From contig JAHBSJ010000008.1 in the NCBI GenBank assembly GCA_019639155.1, positions 184,043 through 248,042 of the forward strand: a stretch of 64,000 nucleotides of DNA, given 5' to 3'. Under the pieces are notes generated by a model. The model was not told the origin of the DNA, made no database searches, and saw only the letters and a list, made by a program, of their open reading frames with translations. The position numbers and the translations under genes are program-made. Source of the DNA: Acidobacteriota bacterium (GTDB lineage: Bacteria > Acidobacteriota > Blastocatellia > Pyrinomonadales > Pyrinomonadaceae). This document shows, piece after piece, positions 9,302 through 17,869 of the stretch (positions are counted from its first letter, which is position 1; the number at the start of each line of letters is the position of its first letter).

Positions 9302-9715
9302 ATGATCGACAGGCAGTGCGAGAAATTTATGGGCGGGCCGACTGTGCCGTATGCCGAACGTGTGCATGTGACGATAAAATCCGACGGCACGATCTTTCTA
9401 AATCAAAAAGCACATAAAATGATGGGTCGCCCGATGGCCGTCTATCTATATTTCAACCGTCCGAAAGATCTGATCATTCTGGAACCGACACAGGCTACGC
9501 GCGGCTCGGCGGCGTTTCTGTTAAAGGACGCCGGCCATTCGGCACGCCTGATCTATGCCAACCCGTTCTGCAAACATTTCGGGATCAAAATAGAAGGCAC
9601 CCAGCGTTTCATCGACCCCGACGTCGATGCCGCCGGCCGCATGTACCTGAAACTCTACGAAACCGTCACCGTAACCCGCGGCCCGAGGAAAAAACACCGC
9701 CCGAAGACGGATTAG
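9302..9715 (+). CDS. Hypothetical protein, small basic
   Basis: The frame opens at 9233, but that ATG lies inside the -10 region of the promoter, so it cannot be translated from that transcript. The ATGs at 9296 and 9302 follow a GAGG at 9289-9292; 9302 has the better spacing. The resulting 137 residues contain a beta-rich stretch (RVHVTIKSDGTIFLNQKAH) that recalls AbrB/MraZ-type swapped-hairpin proteins, and a C-terminal basic tail (RGPRKKHRPKTD). I do not recognise a named family and claim no function. Nearest neighbours are the 21-bp array upstream and a secreted protein on the other strand. Confidence 0.65.
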   Translation: MIDRQCEKFMGGPTVPYAERVHVTIKSDGTIFLNQKAHKMMGRPMAVYLYFNRPKDLIILEPTQATRGSAAFLLKDAGHSARLIYANPFCKHFGIKIEGTQRFIDPDVDAAGRMYLKLYETVTVTRGPRKKHRPKTD

Positions 9716-9949
9716 GCAACTGAAAGAAGCGGGTGGCATCGGCCGTCGCTCCGCCGTCCAACCAGACCTAGTAAACGATAATAAGCATTCATCGGCGAGG
9801 GAGTCAGTTGAGATCAAATATCAGAGAAACTCAGAAAATCAGATGTTTGCCCCCAACCAATTCTCAATTCACCCTCTTGATGGTTGGTTGGTCGCAGGAA
9901 ACCACCGCGAAACTCATCCGCAGCAGTCGAGAGCGGGTGTATGAACCGA

Positions 9950-11191
9950 TCAGGGCCAAAGCCCTTTTCTATTAGCCTCTCCGGCTTGTTTGAAAAGAGT
10001 CTCGTTGTAAGAATCCAAAATTAACCCTCGGGAACCCCTGGAAAGCTTTACCGTATTCGAATGACCATCCTGCCTAAAAAACCATGAATAGACACCAAAA
10101 TCAAAATCATCCAAATCGATCTCGTAATATCGGCTGTTCAAACCACTAACAACATCACCAAAACTTACCACCTCGGGAATTAAAAACGTCAGTCTAAAGA
10201 ACTTGTCGTTGAAAAAACTGAGCTCCCCACGGACCTTTCTGCCTTCAAGCATCTGATAGTCAAGCTCAAGTTCTTCTACAACCAGGTATGACTTGGAGCG
10301 TGATTCGGCTTCGACGATCTTCCCCACTTTATTAGTAGTCAAATACTTTTGCACTTCAGATTTGCTTGCTCCAAATCTGATGCCGAGAAACCCGTCCATC
10401 TTCCTCATATGCGCCAAGTCACCGGAACTGTAATCGGCTTGAAATGTAACCGTTAGGTCGTCAACGCCTAAGCTTTTCCAATTTTGCTCCATAAGGCTGT
10501 TCAAGGCGACGGCAGCGTTGTAGCCCTTCTTTTTTGCAAACGATCGAAGAGCGTAAAGGCCTTGGTCACTTAAACTTCCGTCGTCTCCATCTCTTTGCAA
10601 TCCTTTTGGAAGTCGCGAAACGCTAATATAAGCGATCCTCGACGGCACAATATTTACTGAATTCCCCCATACGGGTACCCTGTTTGTTGCCGAATATGTG
10701 TCAAAGGCATTAAATATACTCACATAGTCAACGACCAGCCTATCCTCGGCCCAAACGTTTTTGATTCCCAACTCCCACGCGTCAACCAAAACTATGCTGT
10801 TAGCCTCCGCGAATCGCTCTTTAAAAAGCTTGAAATTCCGTTCAAGCGTACGTTTCAGCTCGGCTTCGCGAAGGTCACGCTTCCTCTTGAGATCGGCCTT
10901 CCCCCTTGCATACTTGTCGTACTCGTCGTGGAACTGCTTTTCACTGATCCTTCGCTGATGTAACCGTTCCACGATGCGCTCACGATTATTCTCCAGGGTT
11001 GCATCTTCACCTCCGAACTCCCTGTCAAGTTGCCGTGAAATTTCAATCAATTTTTGTGTATATACGTCGCCATAAAAGACAACTACACGACGGAGTGTGT
11101 TATTCGGAGAGGCGGTTGTTTGCCCATCAACGAATTCGCCCCAAAATAACAATAATGAAAGAGACAAAAATAGATGATATTTTGGTTTCAT
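9950..11191 (-). CDS. Secreted hypothetical protein with OmpH/Skp-like coiled coil
   Basis: A 413-residue protein with a signal peptide (YHLFLSLSLLLFWGEFVDG, cut before QTTAS). Residues about 45-200 resemble the OmpH/Skp arrangement: a strand RVVVFYGDVYTQKLIEIS, a long charged coiled coil (about residues 80-135) and a return strand ANSIVLVDAWELG. The C-terminal 170 residues form a separate unrecognised domain (GFLGIRFGASKSEVQKYL). The base composition is visibly more AT-rich than the neighbours, as is that of the next gene, so the pair may have been acquired together. The function is unknown; a periplasmic chaperone-like role for the N-terminal half is only a guess. Confidence 0.75.
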   Translation of the reverse strand: MKPKYHLFLSLSLLLFWGEFVDGQTTASPNNTLRRVVVFYGDVYTQKLIEISRQLDREFGGEDATLENNRERIVERLHQRRISEKQFHDEYDKYARGKADLKRKRDLREAELKRTLERNFKLFKERFAEANSIVLVDAWELGIKNVWAEDRLVVDYVSIFNAFDTYSATNRVPVWGNSVNIVPSRIAYISVSRLPKGLQRDGDDGSLSDQGLYALRSFAKKKGYNAAVALNSLMEQNWKSLGVDDLTVTFQADYSSGDLAHMRKMDGFLGIRFGASKSEVQKYLTTNKVGKIVEAESRSKSYLVVEELELDYQMLEGRKVRGELSFFNDKFFRLTFLIPEVVSFGDVVSGLNSRYYEIDLDDFDFGVYSWFFRQDGHSNTVKLSRGSRGLILDSYNETLFKQAGEANRKGLWP

Positions 11192-11258
11192 TTCTCTTTA
11201 AGAATCGAATTACGTAAAACTTCTTGCCTAACAATTCATTACTAAGAGCCATGAACAT

Positions 11259-12422
11259 TCAGTTCACGAAATTGTAAACGATCCTGCCTCCGACCTTCAC
11301 CGCCTTTCCGCCCGCTAACGTGGGTGAAAACTTAGCCTGTCGAGCGGCAGCCTCGCAGGCTACACGCAAGGTTTCATGGCCACTGATCGCCTTTGCCGAG
11401 ATCACATTCCCCTCCTCATCGACAATTACCTCGACCACTACAGCTCCTGAGGCCTTTGAAGCGATAGCTTCCGCCGGAATTATTGGCTTCGGCAAACTAA
11501 TGGCTTTGCCATTCAATACACCTCCAGAGACCGTGTTTCCCTCAGCTTTTTTCGGCGGCGGCGGAGGGGGCGGAGGGGGCGGAGGGGGCGGCAAAGGATC
11601 AGCTGCTTGGGCCGGGGGAACACCTGGAGACTTGTCGATAGTAGCCTCGGCCTCACTATTTCCTATCACGGTAGGACGCCCCGAAGATCTTTTCGCTGTC
11701 CCCGAAGGCGGCACGATCCATAACTCAACATATTCCTCCATTGCGTTCGGTCGAACGCGTTTGTGCACAGCTTTTATCTGAGCTCTTGCGACCCCCTGTT
11801 TTGAAAGCTCCGCTAAGAGTTTTCGCTCCTTTGCACGAAAGCGTGCAGGTGTTGGTTCCCCGATCACTATGTTTCCTCGTTCGCCTTCGTTTGCCCGCAA
11901 GGTATTGGCAAACCCATCAACATCGAGCGGTGGATCACATCCCAACTTTGCCATCTCGACACGCTCGGTCGCGAACATATATGGGTTCTCGGTTGTGGTT
12001 CCGACAAATTCGGCGTCGGCTGGAAGCAACGCAGGATCAGCCTCTCCGGCCCGAACAAGCCATAGCTGTGTCATCGCAACCTTACGCACCGGACCGCGGA
12101 TCACCGATATTCCCATGGCCGCGGCTCCGTGTCGCCGCAAATGAGCCTTGACCTGCCACTCTCGCCTCGCTCCGGCATTTCGGGCAGCGGCATCCTCGTA
12201 GATGACGACAAAACCACGGGCTCCGGAAATCTGGGAAACGTTTATCAACAAATTGTCGATACGGGCAAAGAGATCTTCACATCCTTCACCTCTCGTTGGG
12301 GTCTCGTCCGGAGAAAGATGGGGTTCACCAAAGTTCGTCCGATTGGTTTCCTGACCAAAAGTAGATATGAGAATTGTCGAGGACACCAAAATCGTCGTCA
12401 ATGCAGCAGTCAGTGCTTTCAT
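11259..12422 (-). CDS. Secreted TonB C-terminal-domain protein
   Basis: The 387-residue protein begins with a signal peptide (TTILVSSTILISTFG, cut near QETN). Its central 200 residues are unassigned. A run of 13 prolines near residue 285 separates them from a C-terminal domain of the TonB type: SGAVVVEVIVDEEGNVISAK, then GHETLRVACEAAARQAKFSP and VGGRIVYNF. This is the energy-transducer-like beta domain frequent in acidobacterial secreted proteins. There is no N-terminal membrane anchor beyond the signal, so it is probably periplasmic rather than a true TonB. It follows in the same direction as the Skp-like gene, 67 bases upstream of it. Confidence 0.8.
   Translation of the reverse strand: MKALTAALTTILVSSTILISTFGQETNRTNFGEPHLSPDETPTRGEGCEDLFARIDNLLINVSQISGARGFVVIYEDAAARNAGARREWQVKAHLRRHGAAAMGISVIRGPVRKVAMTQLWLVRAGEADPALLPADAEFVGTTTENPYMFATERVEMAKLGCDPPLDVDGFANTLRANEGERGNIVIGEPTPARFRAKERKLLAELSKQGVARAQIKAVHKRVRPNAMEEYVELWIVPPSGTAKRSSGRPTVIGNSEAEATIDKSPGVPPAQAADPLPPPPPPPPPPPPPKKAEGNTVSGGVLNGKAISLPKPIIPAEAIASKASGAVVVEVIVDEEGNVISAKAISGHETLRVACEAAARQAKFSPTLAGGKAVKVGGRIVYNFVN
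11563..11589. repeat. 9-bp G-rich tandem repeat encoding poly-proline
   Basis: Three perfect copies of GGAGGGGGC (plus strand) sit in a longer G-rich tract from about 11553 to 11592. On the coding strand they give most of the 13-proline hinge. Because the unit is 9 bp, copy-number change would lengthen or shorten the hinge without a frameshift. The G-runs could form a quadruplex on the plus (template) strand. Confidence 0.75.
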
Positions 12423-12729
12423 AATTCAATCTTCATTTGCTAACGCGGTCATCAAGATCCGGAAGATCCAAATATCGTAAGTAAAGAAACAGGCGGTAAG
12501 GACTTTGTGCCGGTTTGATTACCTGATCAAAACCACCTTCAACCCCAATTCTTAGTTTTCTGACTATTTAAACGAAATACTACTTCGATTTGATGTAAAT
12601 GGTCAATATTACAGGCTTGGTTTCATTCTTCCCTCCGGATCGAGCGCGGTCCGGCGGGGAAAGGTGGTCATTGGAATTGGGAATCGTGTATAATTCGAGC
12701 CACTTGATCAGAATTTGGAGGGCGTTTCA
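12423..12729 (+). promoter_or_regulatory. Intergenic region with -10 element for the YdeI-like gene
   Basis: This gap of about 300 bases is mostly featureless and AT-rich. Near its right end a consensus TATAAT (12689-12694) lies 35 bases upstream of the next start codon; the sequence around 12666-12671 gives only a poor -35, so the promoter is a partial match. A GGAGGG ribosome-binding site follows at 12716-12721. Confidence 0.4.
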
Positions 12730-13332
12730 ATGCCGACGACCGACCCGCGAATAGACGCTTATATTGAAAGATCCGCTGACTTTGCAAAGCCGATCCTGAC
12801 GCATCTTCGTGCATTGGTTCACAAAGCGTGTCCTGATGTCGTCGAGACGTGGAAATGGAGCTTTCCATGTTTCGACCACAAGGGACTAATGTGCAACATG
12901 GCGGCATTCAAGGCGCATTGCGCGTTCGGGTTTTGGAAGCAGTCGCTGATGGATTCAGATGCGCTGCCGAAAGAAAAGACCGCTATGGGATCGTTCGGCA
13001 AAATAACGTCGGTCAAGGACCTGCCGCCGGACAAGGTGATGATATCGCTGATACACAAAGCGATGGAGTTGAATGAGAAGGGCGTTAAGGCCCCGAAAAA
13101 GCCCGCGACGGCAAAACTGGAACTTGTCGTTCCGGACATCCTCACAAAGGCCCTCGCGAAAAACAAGAAAGCACGTGAAACTTTTGACAAATTTCCACCG
13201 GGGGCAAAACGCGAATACATCGAGTGGATCAACGACGCCAAGACCGAGCCGACCCGCGACAAACGACTTGCGACGACCGTCGAATGGCTAAGCGAGGGCA
13301 AGAAGAAGAATTGGAAATACGAGAAGTGTTAA
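12730..13332 (+). CDS. YdeI/DUF1801-type protein
   Basis: The ATG at 12730 is preceded by GGAGGG at a good distance; the frame from 12715 is just an extension. The N-terminal half is a DUF1801 domain (IDAYIERSADFAKPILTHLR, then VVETWKWSFPCFDHKG) and the C-terminal half has the YdeI-type helix pair ending with the hallmark PPGAKREYIEWINDAKTEPT and WLSEGKKKNWKYEKC. Proteins of this kind are often annotated as bacteriocin-protection or iron-chaperone-like proteins; the biochemical role is not established. A diverged copy of its last 22 codons lies 395 bases downstream, at 13727. Confidence 0.87.
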   Translation: MPTTDPRIDAYIERSADFAKPILTHLRALVHKACPDVVETWKWSFPCFDHKGLMCNMAAFKAHCAFGFWKQSLMDSDALPKEKTAMGSFGKITSVKDLPPDKVMISLIHKAMELNEKGVKAPKKPATAKLELVVPDILTKALAKNKKARETFDKFPPGAKREYIEWINDAKTEPTRDKRLATTVEWLSEGKKKNWKYEKC

Positions 13333-13455
13333 GGTAAGAATATGCCGACCCTGTCAATGTTTTATCGAGATCCATAGGGAGGAATTGGAGGCAAATTGGG
13401 AGCTTTGTCAAAACGGCGAACCGCCATTCAAGGTCGAGCCTCTAAAGTGAAGAAT

Positions 13456-13698
13456 ATGTATTTCTCTGTAAAACAGGTTGAGCCCGGCAGTGATTATACT
13501 CTTATCGTTACCTTTGCTACCGGGGAACGAAAGCGCTTCGATATGAAACCCTTCCTTGAAACGGGCGTCTTCAGGTCGCTGAAGGACGAAGACCGTTTTA
13601 GGACGGCTCATGTAAGTTTTAACACCGTCGCGTGGGAAGGCGATATCGATTTCGATCCGGAAGCACTTTATCAAGGCGGGCTTCCGCTTGAGAGCTAA
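13456..13698 (+). CDS. DUF2442 protein
   Basis: Using the ATG at 13456 the protein has 80 residues and is a complete DUF2442 domain: FSVKQVEPGSDYTLIVTFAT, then FDMKPFLETGVFRSLKD and the closing FNTVAWEGDIDFDPEALYQ. DUF2442 proteins are small, often found near DUF4160 or TA-like genes, and of unproven function. No DUF4160 partner is present. The gene sits between the YdeI-like gene and the fragment of a second YdeI-like gene, which suggests that it arrived with or inside a duplicated stretch. Confidence 0.8.
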   Translation: MYFSVKQVEPGSDYTLIVTFATGERKRFDMKPFLETGVFRSLKDEDRFRTAHVSFNTVAWEGDIDFDPEALYQGGLPLES

Positions 13699-13726
13699 CG
13701 GCTTCGGGATATGGGGTGTTTGTCGC

Positions 13727-13792
13727 CTCGCGACGGCCATCGAATGGCTAAGCGAGGGCAAGAAGAAGAACTGGAAATACGAGAAATGCTGA
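13727..13792 (+). pseudogene. 3'-terminal fragment of a second YdeI-like gene
   Basis: These 66 bases match the last 22 codons of the gene at 12730-13332 at 59 of 66 positions, in register and including a stop codon. Most differences are synonymous, and the rest change only T to A and V to I, so the fragment derives from a copy that evolved as a functional gene before it was lost. No further upstream part is detectable. Confidence 0.8.
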
Positions 13793-13832
13793 ATACCGAA
13801 TGCTGAATACCGAATACCGAATACTGAACACT
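13791..13832 (+). repeat. Heptamer tandem array upstream of the YjgR-like gene
   Basis: Six 7-bp units of the form GAA(T/C)(A/G)C(C/T) run directly into the start codon region of the next gene (ATG at 13838). They occupy the place where its ribosome-binding site should be, and no purine-rich site is visible. Confidence 0.85.
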
Positions 13833-13837
13833 GAAAT

Positions 13838-15361
13838 ATGGCCGAACCAATTTTAATTGCAAAAAAAGACGCATCGCCCGATAGCGGGTTTTATCTGCTG
13901 CCGCAGATGGCGAATCGCCACGGCGTTATCACCGGCGCTACGGGCACGGGCAAGACCGTTACGCTGCAGCGTATCGCCGAAGGCTTCAGCAAGATCGGCG
14001 TGCCCGTTTTCATGGCCGATATCAAAGGCGACCTGACCGGCGTGACACAGCCCGGCGGCGGCAACGCCAAGATAGACGCCCGCAACGAACAGCTCGGCAT
14101 CACGCCTGAGTTCGAGCAGTTTCCGGCGACCGTCTGGGACGTTTTCGGCAAGCAGGGACATCCGCTGCGTGCGACAGTATCAGAAATGGGTCCGCTGCTG
14201 ATCGCTCGGCTCTTGCAGCTCAACGACACGCAAGCGGGCGTGCTGCAGATCGCTTTCAAATACGCCGATGACCACGGCCTGCTTCTGCTTGATCTAAAAG
14301 ATCTTCAGACGCTGATGCAGTTTGTCGGTACAAATGCGAAAGAATTGACGCTGCAATACGGAAACGTTTCGGCCGCCTCGGTCGGTGCGATCCAGCGAGG
14401 GCTGCTTCAGCTCGATGAACAGGGCGGACATCTGTTCTTTGGCGAACCTGCGGTCTCTCTTGACGATTTTATGCAGTCGGCGGACGGTAAAGGCGTGCTC
14501 AACCTGCTCGCCGCGGACGAGCTGATAAATTCACCGAAGCTGTATTCGACGTTCCTGCTTTGGCTCCTGAGCGAGCTTTTCGAATCGCTACCGGAGGCGG
14601 GCGATCTGGAAAAGCCAAAGCTCGTTTTCTTTTTTGACGAGGCCCATCTGTTATTCAACGACGCTCCGCCGGCTCTGGTGGAAAAGATCGAGCAGGTCGT
14701 TCGGCTTATCCGTTCAAAAGGCGTCGGCGTCTATTTTGTTACGCAGAATCCGGCTGACATTCCCGAAAAGGTCCTTGCACAACTCGGCAATCGCGTTCAG
14801 CACGCGTTGCGTGCCTACACGCCGCAGGAACAGAAAGGCGTTCGTGCCGCCGCGTCGTCTTTCCGCGTCAATCCTGACATCAAAACGGAAACGGTAATTA
14901 CGGAGTTGGGCGTCGGTGAAGTGCTGATCTCCACGCTCGATGAAAAGGGAATTCCGACGATGGTCGATCGTGCTTTCGTTGTTCCGCCGGCCGGCCATAT
15001 CGGCCCGATCACGCCCGAGCAACGGCAGCAGCTGCTCAACACCTCATTGGTTGCAGGTGTTTATGAAAACGCGATCGATCGAGATTCGGCGTACGAGATG
15101 CTGACCGCAAAGGCCGCAGAACGCGCCGCTGCCGAAGCCGCGACGCAAGCCCAACTCGAAGCCCAGAAAGAAGCGGAGAAACAGGCTCGGGCAGAGCGAA
15201 CGGCCGCCCGTCAGCCGGACACGCTTGTCGAATCCATCGCAAAAAGTGCGGCCCGCTCCGCCTCAACATCCATCGGCCGCCAGATCGGAAATACGATAAT
15301 CCGCGGCGTGCTCGGCAGCATCTTCGGCGGCGGATCGAAGAAGAAGACGGGTTGGTTTTAA
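13838..15361 (+). CDS. HerA-like ATPase, YjgR/DUF853 family
   Basis: Cytosolic ATPase of 507 residues with Walker A GATGTGKT at about residues 32-39 and Walker B in [13 protein letters not shown] near 270. The nucleotide domain is of the HerA/FtsK superfamily; the C-terminal part [20 protein letters not shown] is a charged helix and the end [25 protein letters not shown] is the glycine-rich tail typical of YjgR. The molecular role of this family is unknown (DNA translocation or remodelling is inferred from HerA). The initiation region consists of heptamer repeats, which is unusual. Confidence 0.9.
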   Translation: MAEPILIAKKDASPDSGFYLLPQMANRHGVITGATGTGKTVTLQRIAEGFSKIGVPVFMADIKGDLTGVTQPGGGNAKIDARNEQLGITPEFEQFPATVWDVFGKQGHPLRATVSEMGPLLIARLLQLNDTQAGVLQIAFKYADDHGLLLLDLKDLQTLMQFVGTNAKELTLQYGNVSAASVGAIQRGLLQLDEQGGHLFFGEPAVSLDDFMQSADGKGVLNLLAADELINSPKLYSTFLLWLLSELFESLPEAGDLEKPKLVFFFDEAHLLFNDAPPALVEKIEQVVRLIRSKGVGVYFVTQNPADIPEKVLAQLGNRVQHALRAYTPQEQKGVRAAASSFRVNPDIKTETVITELGVGEVLISTLDEKGIPTMVDRAFVVPPAGHIGPITPEQRQQLLNTSLVAGVYENAIDRDSAYEMLTAKAAERAAAEAATQAQLEAQKEAEKQARAERTAARQPDTLVESIAKSAARSASTSIGRQIGNTIIRGVLGSIFGGGSKKKTGWF

Positions 15362-15420
15362 CTTGCAACTAAGGGTGTTAACCGAACCATATCAGGGACG
15401 AGGGACAAGCGAGGTTGGAG

Positions 15421-16488
15421 ATGGCGAAATCGATATTGTTGTTAGTCGGGACGGCGAAGGGGCTGTTCATTTTGCGCCGCGGCGGGAATGGGCGGTGGTC
15501 GATGGACGGGCCGCACTTTCCGGGGCTGGCGGTTTACTCAGCGTTTTTGGATCAGCGAAAGGGGCGCAATGTGATGTGGGCGGCGCCGGCGAGTTGGCAT
15601 TTCGGTGCCGAGCTTTGCAAAAGCACCGACATGGGCAAAACGTGGGATCAGCCCGAAAAACGCCGCATCAAGATGCCGGCGAATACGAAAACCTCGCTTG
15701 AGAACATCTGGCAAATTACGGCGGGCGGCGACAGCGATTCGCTGTATGTCGGCGCGGCGCCGGCGGCGCTGTTCGAATCACACGATCAGGGCGAGACGTG
15801 GAAACTCAACAGCGGTCTTTGGAAACATCCGCATCGCAAACAGTGGACGCCGGGATTCGGCGGGCTTTGCCTGCATACAATAGTCACCGACCCGAAGGAC
15901 AAGAACGACATCAAGATCGCGATCTCGACCGGCGGCGTTTATCAGTCGGCGGACGGCGGCGAGACATGGCAGGTAACGAACAAAGGCGTGTCGGCGTATT
16001 TTATGCCGGACAATTATCCCGAATTCGGTCAATGTGTCCACAAGATCGCACGGCATCCGTCGAAACGGAAGCTGTTCTTTCTGCAAAATCACCACGGCGT
16101 TTACCGCAGCCGCGACGGCGCCCGAACGTGGGAAGAGATAGAGAACGGATTGCCGTCGAATTTCGGATTCGGGCTGACCGTCAGCCGGTCCGGTTCGGCG
16201 TTCATCGTGCCGCTGCAAAAGGATGCCGAGCGTTTCACATGCGAAGGCAAACTCCGCGTTTACCGCACCCGCGACGAAGGCGAGACGTGGCAGCCGCTGA
16301 CAAAAGGACTGCCGCAGAAAAATGCGTATGAGGTGATCCTGCGCGACGCGGTCGCGTCCGTAGGCGATAACATCTTTTTCGGAACAAAGAACGGCAAGCT
16401 GTTTGCGTCGATGAACGACGGCGATTCGTGGAAAATGATCGAAGGCTCGCTGCCCGAGATATGCTGCGTTAAGGCGTATTTGGTCTGA
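15421..16488 (+). CDS. BNR/Asp-box beta-propeller protein
   Basis: The ATG at 15421 has GAGG six bases upstream; the TTG at 15415 is an alternative. The 355-residue protein holds six Asp-box motifs, for example STDMGKTWDQ, SHDQGETWKL, SADGGETWQV, SRDGARTWEE and TRDEGETWQP, so it should fold as a six- or seven-bladed propeller. It has no signal peptide and is therefore probably cytosolic. Such proteins are often labelled exo-alpha-sialidase or VPS10-like, but the sialidase catalytic residues are not evident. The MoaD-like gene follows 46 bases later, a pairing I believe recurs in other genomes. Confidence 0.85.
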   Translation: MAKSILLLVGTAKGLFILRRGGNGRWSMDGPHFPGLAVYSAFLDQRKGRNVMWAAPASWHFGAELCKSTDMGKTWDQPEKRRIKMPANTKTSLENIWQITAGGDSDSLYVGAAPAALFESHDQGETWKLNSGLWKHPHRKQWTPGFGGLCLHTIVTDPKDKNDIKIAISTGGVYQSADGGETWQVTNKGVSAYFMPDNYPEFGQCVHKIARHPSKRKLFFLQNHHGVYRSRDGARTWEEIENGLPSNFGFGLTVSRSGSAFIVPLQKDAERFTCEGKLRVYRTRDEGETWQPLTKGLPQKNAYEVILRDAVASVGDNIFFGTKNGKLFASMNDGDSWKMIEGSLPEICCVKAYLV

Positions 16489-16534
16489 ATCCGGCGTTTC
16501 ATTTGAACGCAGAGACCGCAAAGAATTACCGGAG

Positions 16535-16813
16535 ATGCCAGTAACTGTTCACTTATCCGGACATCTAAAAGCCCACACAAACGGCGCCGTAGAGGTTTCG
16601 TTGGCGGGCGAATTCGTTATCGTCGGCGATGTGCTGGATGCGTTGTGGAAGCAGCACCCTGCTCTTCGCGACCGCGTTCTGAATGAACAGGGCGAGATAC
16701 GGCAACACGTCAATATCTTCGCCGGCAACGACAGCGTAAAACGCCGCCAGGGCCTCGCCACCAAACTCACCTCAGACGAAATTCACATCTTCAACGCCGT
16801 CAGCGGCGGGTGA
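16535..16813 (+). CDS. MoaD/ThiS-like ubiquitin-fold protein
   Basis: A 92-residue protein with the MoaD-type opening VTVHLSGHLK, the core VGDVLDALWKQHPALRDRVL, the region GEIRQHVNIFAGNDSVK and the diglycine terminus VSGG. The free GG end is what an E1-like enzyme adenylates for sulfur transfer. No moaE, moeB or thiF-like gene is near, and the partner is the Asp-box protein just upstream. A sulfur carrier in molybdopterin synthesis is less likely than an independent carrier or modifier. Its stop is immediately adjacent to the stop of the convergent ldcA gene. Confidence 0.82.
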   Translation: MPVTVHLSGHLKAHTNGAVEVSLAGEFVIVGDVLDALWKQHPALRDRVLNEQGEIRQHVNIFAGNDSVKRRQGLATKLTSDEIHIFNAVSGG

Positions 16814-17842
16814 TCACGCGACGGCGGTTTCGAGCAGCGTGACGGTCGCTTTTGCGGTGTCGAGTTCTGCCTCGATGCCGAGCGGGAGTGTGAATTGGTC
16901 GCGGATGTGGCCGAATGAAAGGCCGTAGATGACGGGTATGCCGAGCATGCCGAGGTGGTCGCGGACGACGTCGATGACGGTCTGGGAATTGTCGTTCGGC
17001 GGTTCGCAGCGGTCGAAAATGCCGAGCGCGATGCCGGCCGCATTTCGCAGATCGACGCTCTGTGCGAGCTGTACGAACATACGATCAACGCGATAAGGCC
17101 GCTCGTTCACGTCCTCCAGGAACAGTATCTTTCCTTTTACATCACGCAGTCCGAAAGGCGTCCCCGCCATCGCGGTTATCAGCGACAGATTGCCGCCGAT
17201 CAAGCGGCCTTTTGCTTTGCCGGGCGTTATCACCTGAGTTTTGTACAGCAAGTTGTCGCGCGTTGCATATTCCGGAGACAGCTCGATCTTGTGCGGAGCG
17301 GCGGGTTCCATCAGTGCCGCGGTGAGATGCTTTCTAGTATATTCCGATTGCGTCGATGAGCCGCCGGGGCCGTGAAACGTGACGAGCCCTGTCGCCTGAT
17401 GTGCGGCGAGCAATAACGCGGTCGTGTCGGAATAGCCGATGATCGGTTTCGGGTTTTTTCGTATCGCGGCGAGGTCGATCTTTGGCAAAATGCGTGTCAG
17501 GCCGTAGCCGCCGCGAATGCACCAGACGGCATCGGCCTCTTTGTCGGCGAGTGCTCGGTTCAGGTCTTCGGCTCGCTGATCGTCGGTCCCGGCGAGATAG
17601 CCGTTCGTCTCGCGAACGTACTTGCCGAGCTTTACTTTAAGGCCGAGGTTCTCGAGGTTCTGTATCGCGCGGTTGAACTCCGCATCGGAAACGCCGCTCG
17701 ACGGCGCGACCAGCGCAACTGTGTCTCCGCGTTTCAGCCGCCGCGGTTTTTTGATCTTCATACTTGCAGATGTCTTTCCGTGAACCGCCGCCGCCGCAAG
17801 CGGCAATGCTGTGATACCCTTCAGAACTTCTCGTCGATCCAT
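16814..17842 (-). CDS. ldcA: LD-carboxypeptidase, peptidase family S66
   Basis: Removes the terminal D-Ala from murein tetrapeptides during cell-wall recycling. The S66 triad is in place: the nucleophile in GYSDTTALL, the Glu in LFLEDVNERPYRVDRM and the His in YGLSFGHIRDQFTLPLG. The N-terminus MDRREVLKGITALPLAAAAVHG has a twin-arginine-like motif and hydrophobic stretch, so it may be exported; classical LdcA is cytosolic. The gene follows namZ by 27 bases on the same strand, giving a two-gene murein-degradation unit. Confidence 0.92.
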   Translation of the reverse strand: MDRREVLKGITALPLAAAAVHGKTSASMKIKKPRRLKRGDTVALVAPSSGVSDAEFNRAIQNLENLGLKVKLGKYVRETNGYLAGTDDQRAEDLNRALADKEADAVWCIRGGYGLTRILPKIDLAAIRKNPKPIIGYSDTTALLLAAHQATGLVTFHGPGGSSTQSEYTRKHLTAALMEPAAPHKIELSPEYATRDNLLYKTQVITPGKAKGRLIGGNLSLITAMAGTPFGLRDVKGKILFLEDVNERPYRVDRMFVQLAQSVDLRNAAGIALGIFDRCEPPNDNSQTVIDVVRDHLGMLGIPVIYGLSFGHIRDQFTLPLGIEAELDTAKATVTLLETAVA

Positions 17843-17869
17843 AAGAATTGTTGGATTTCAAGGCGAAAA

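Noticed and set aside
9852..9892. Stem-loop with CCAACCA/TGGTTGG arms as a terminator
   Set aside because: Loop of about 21 bases and no T-run on either strand.
11320..11781. Glycine-rich protein on the plus strand
   Set aside because: It is the antisense of the poly-proline TonB-like gene.
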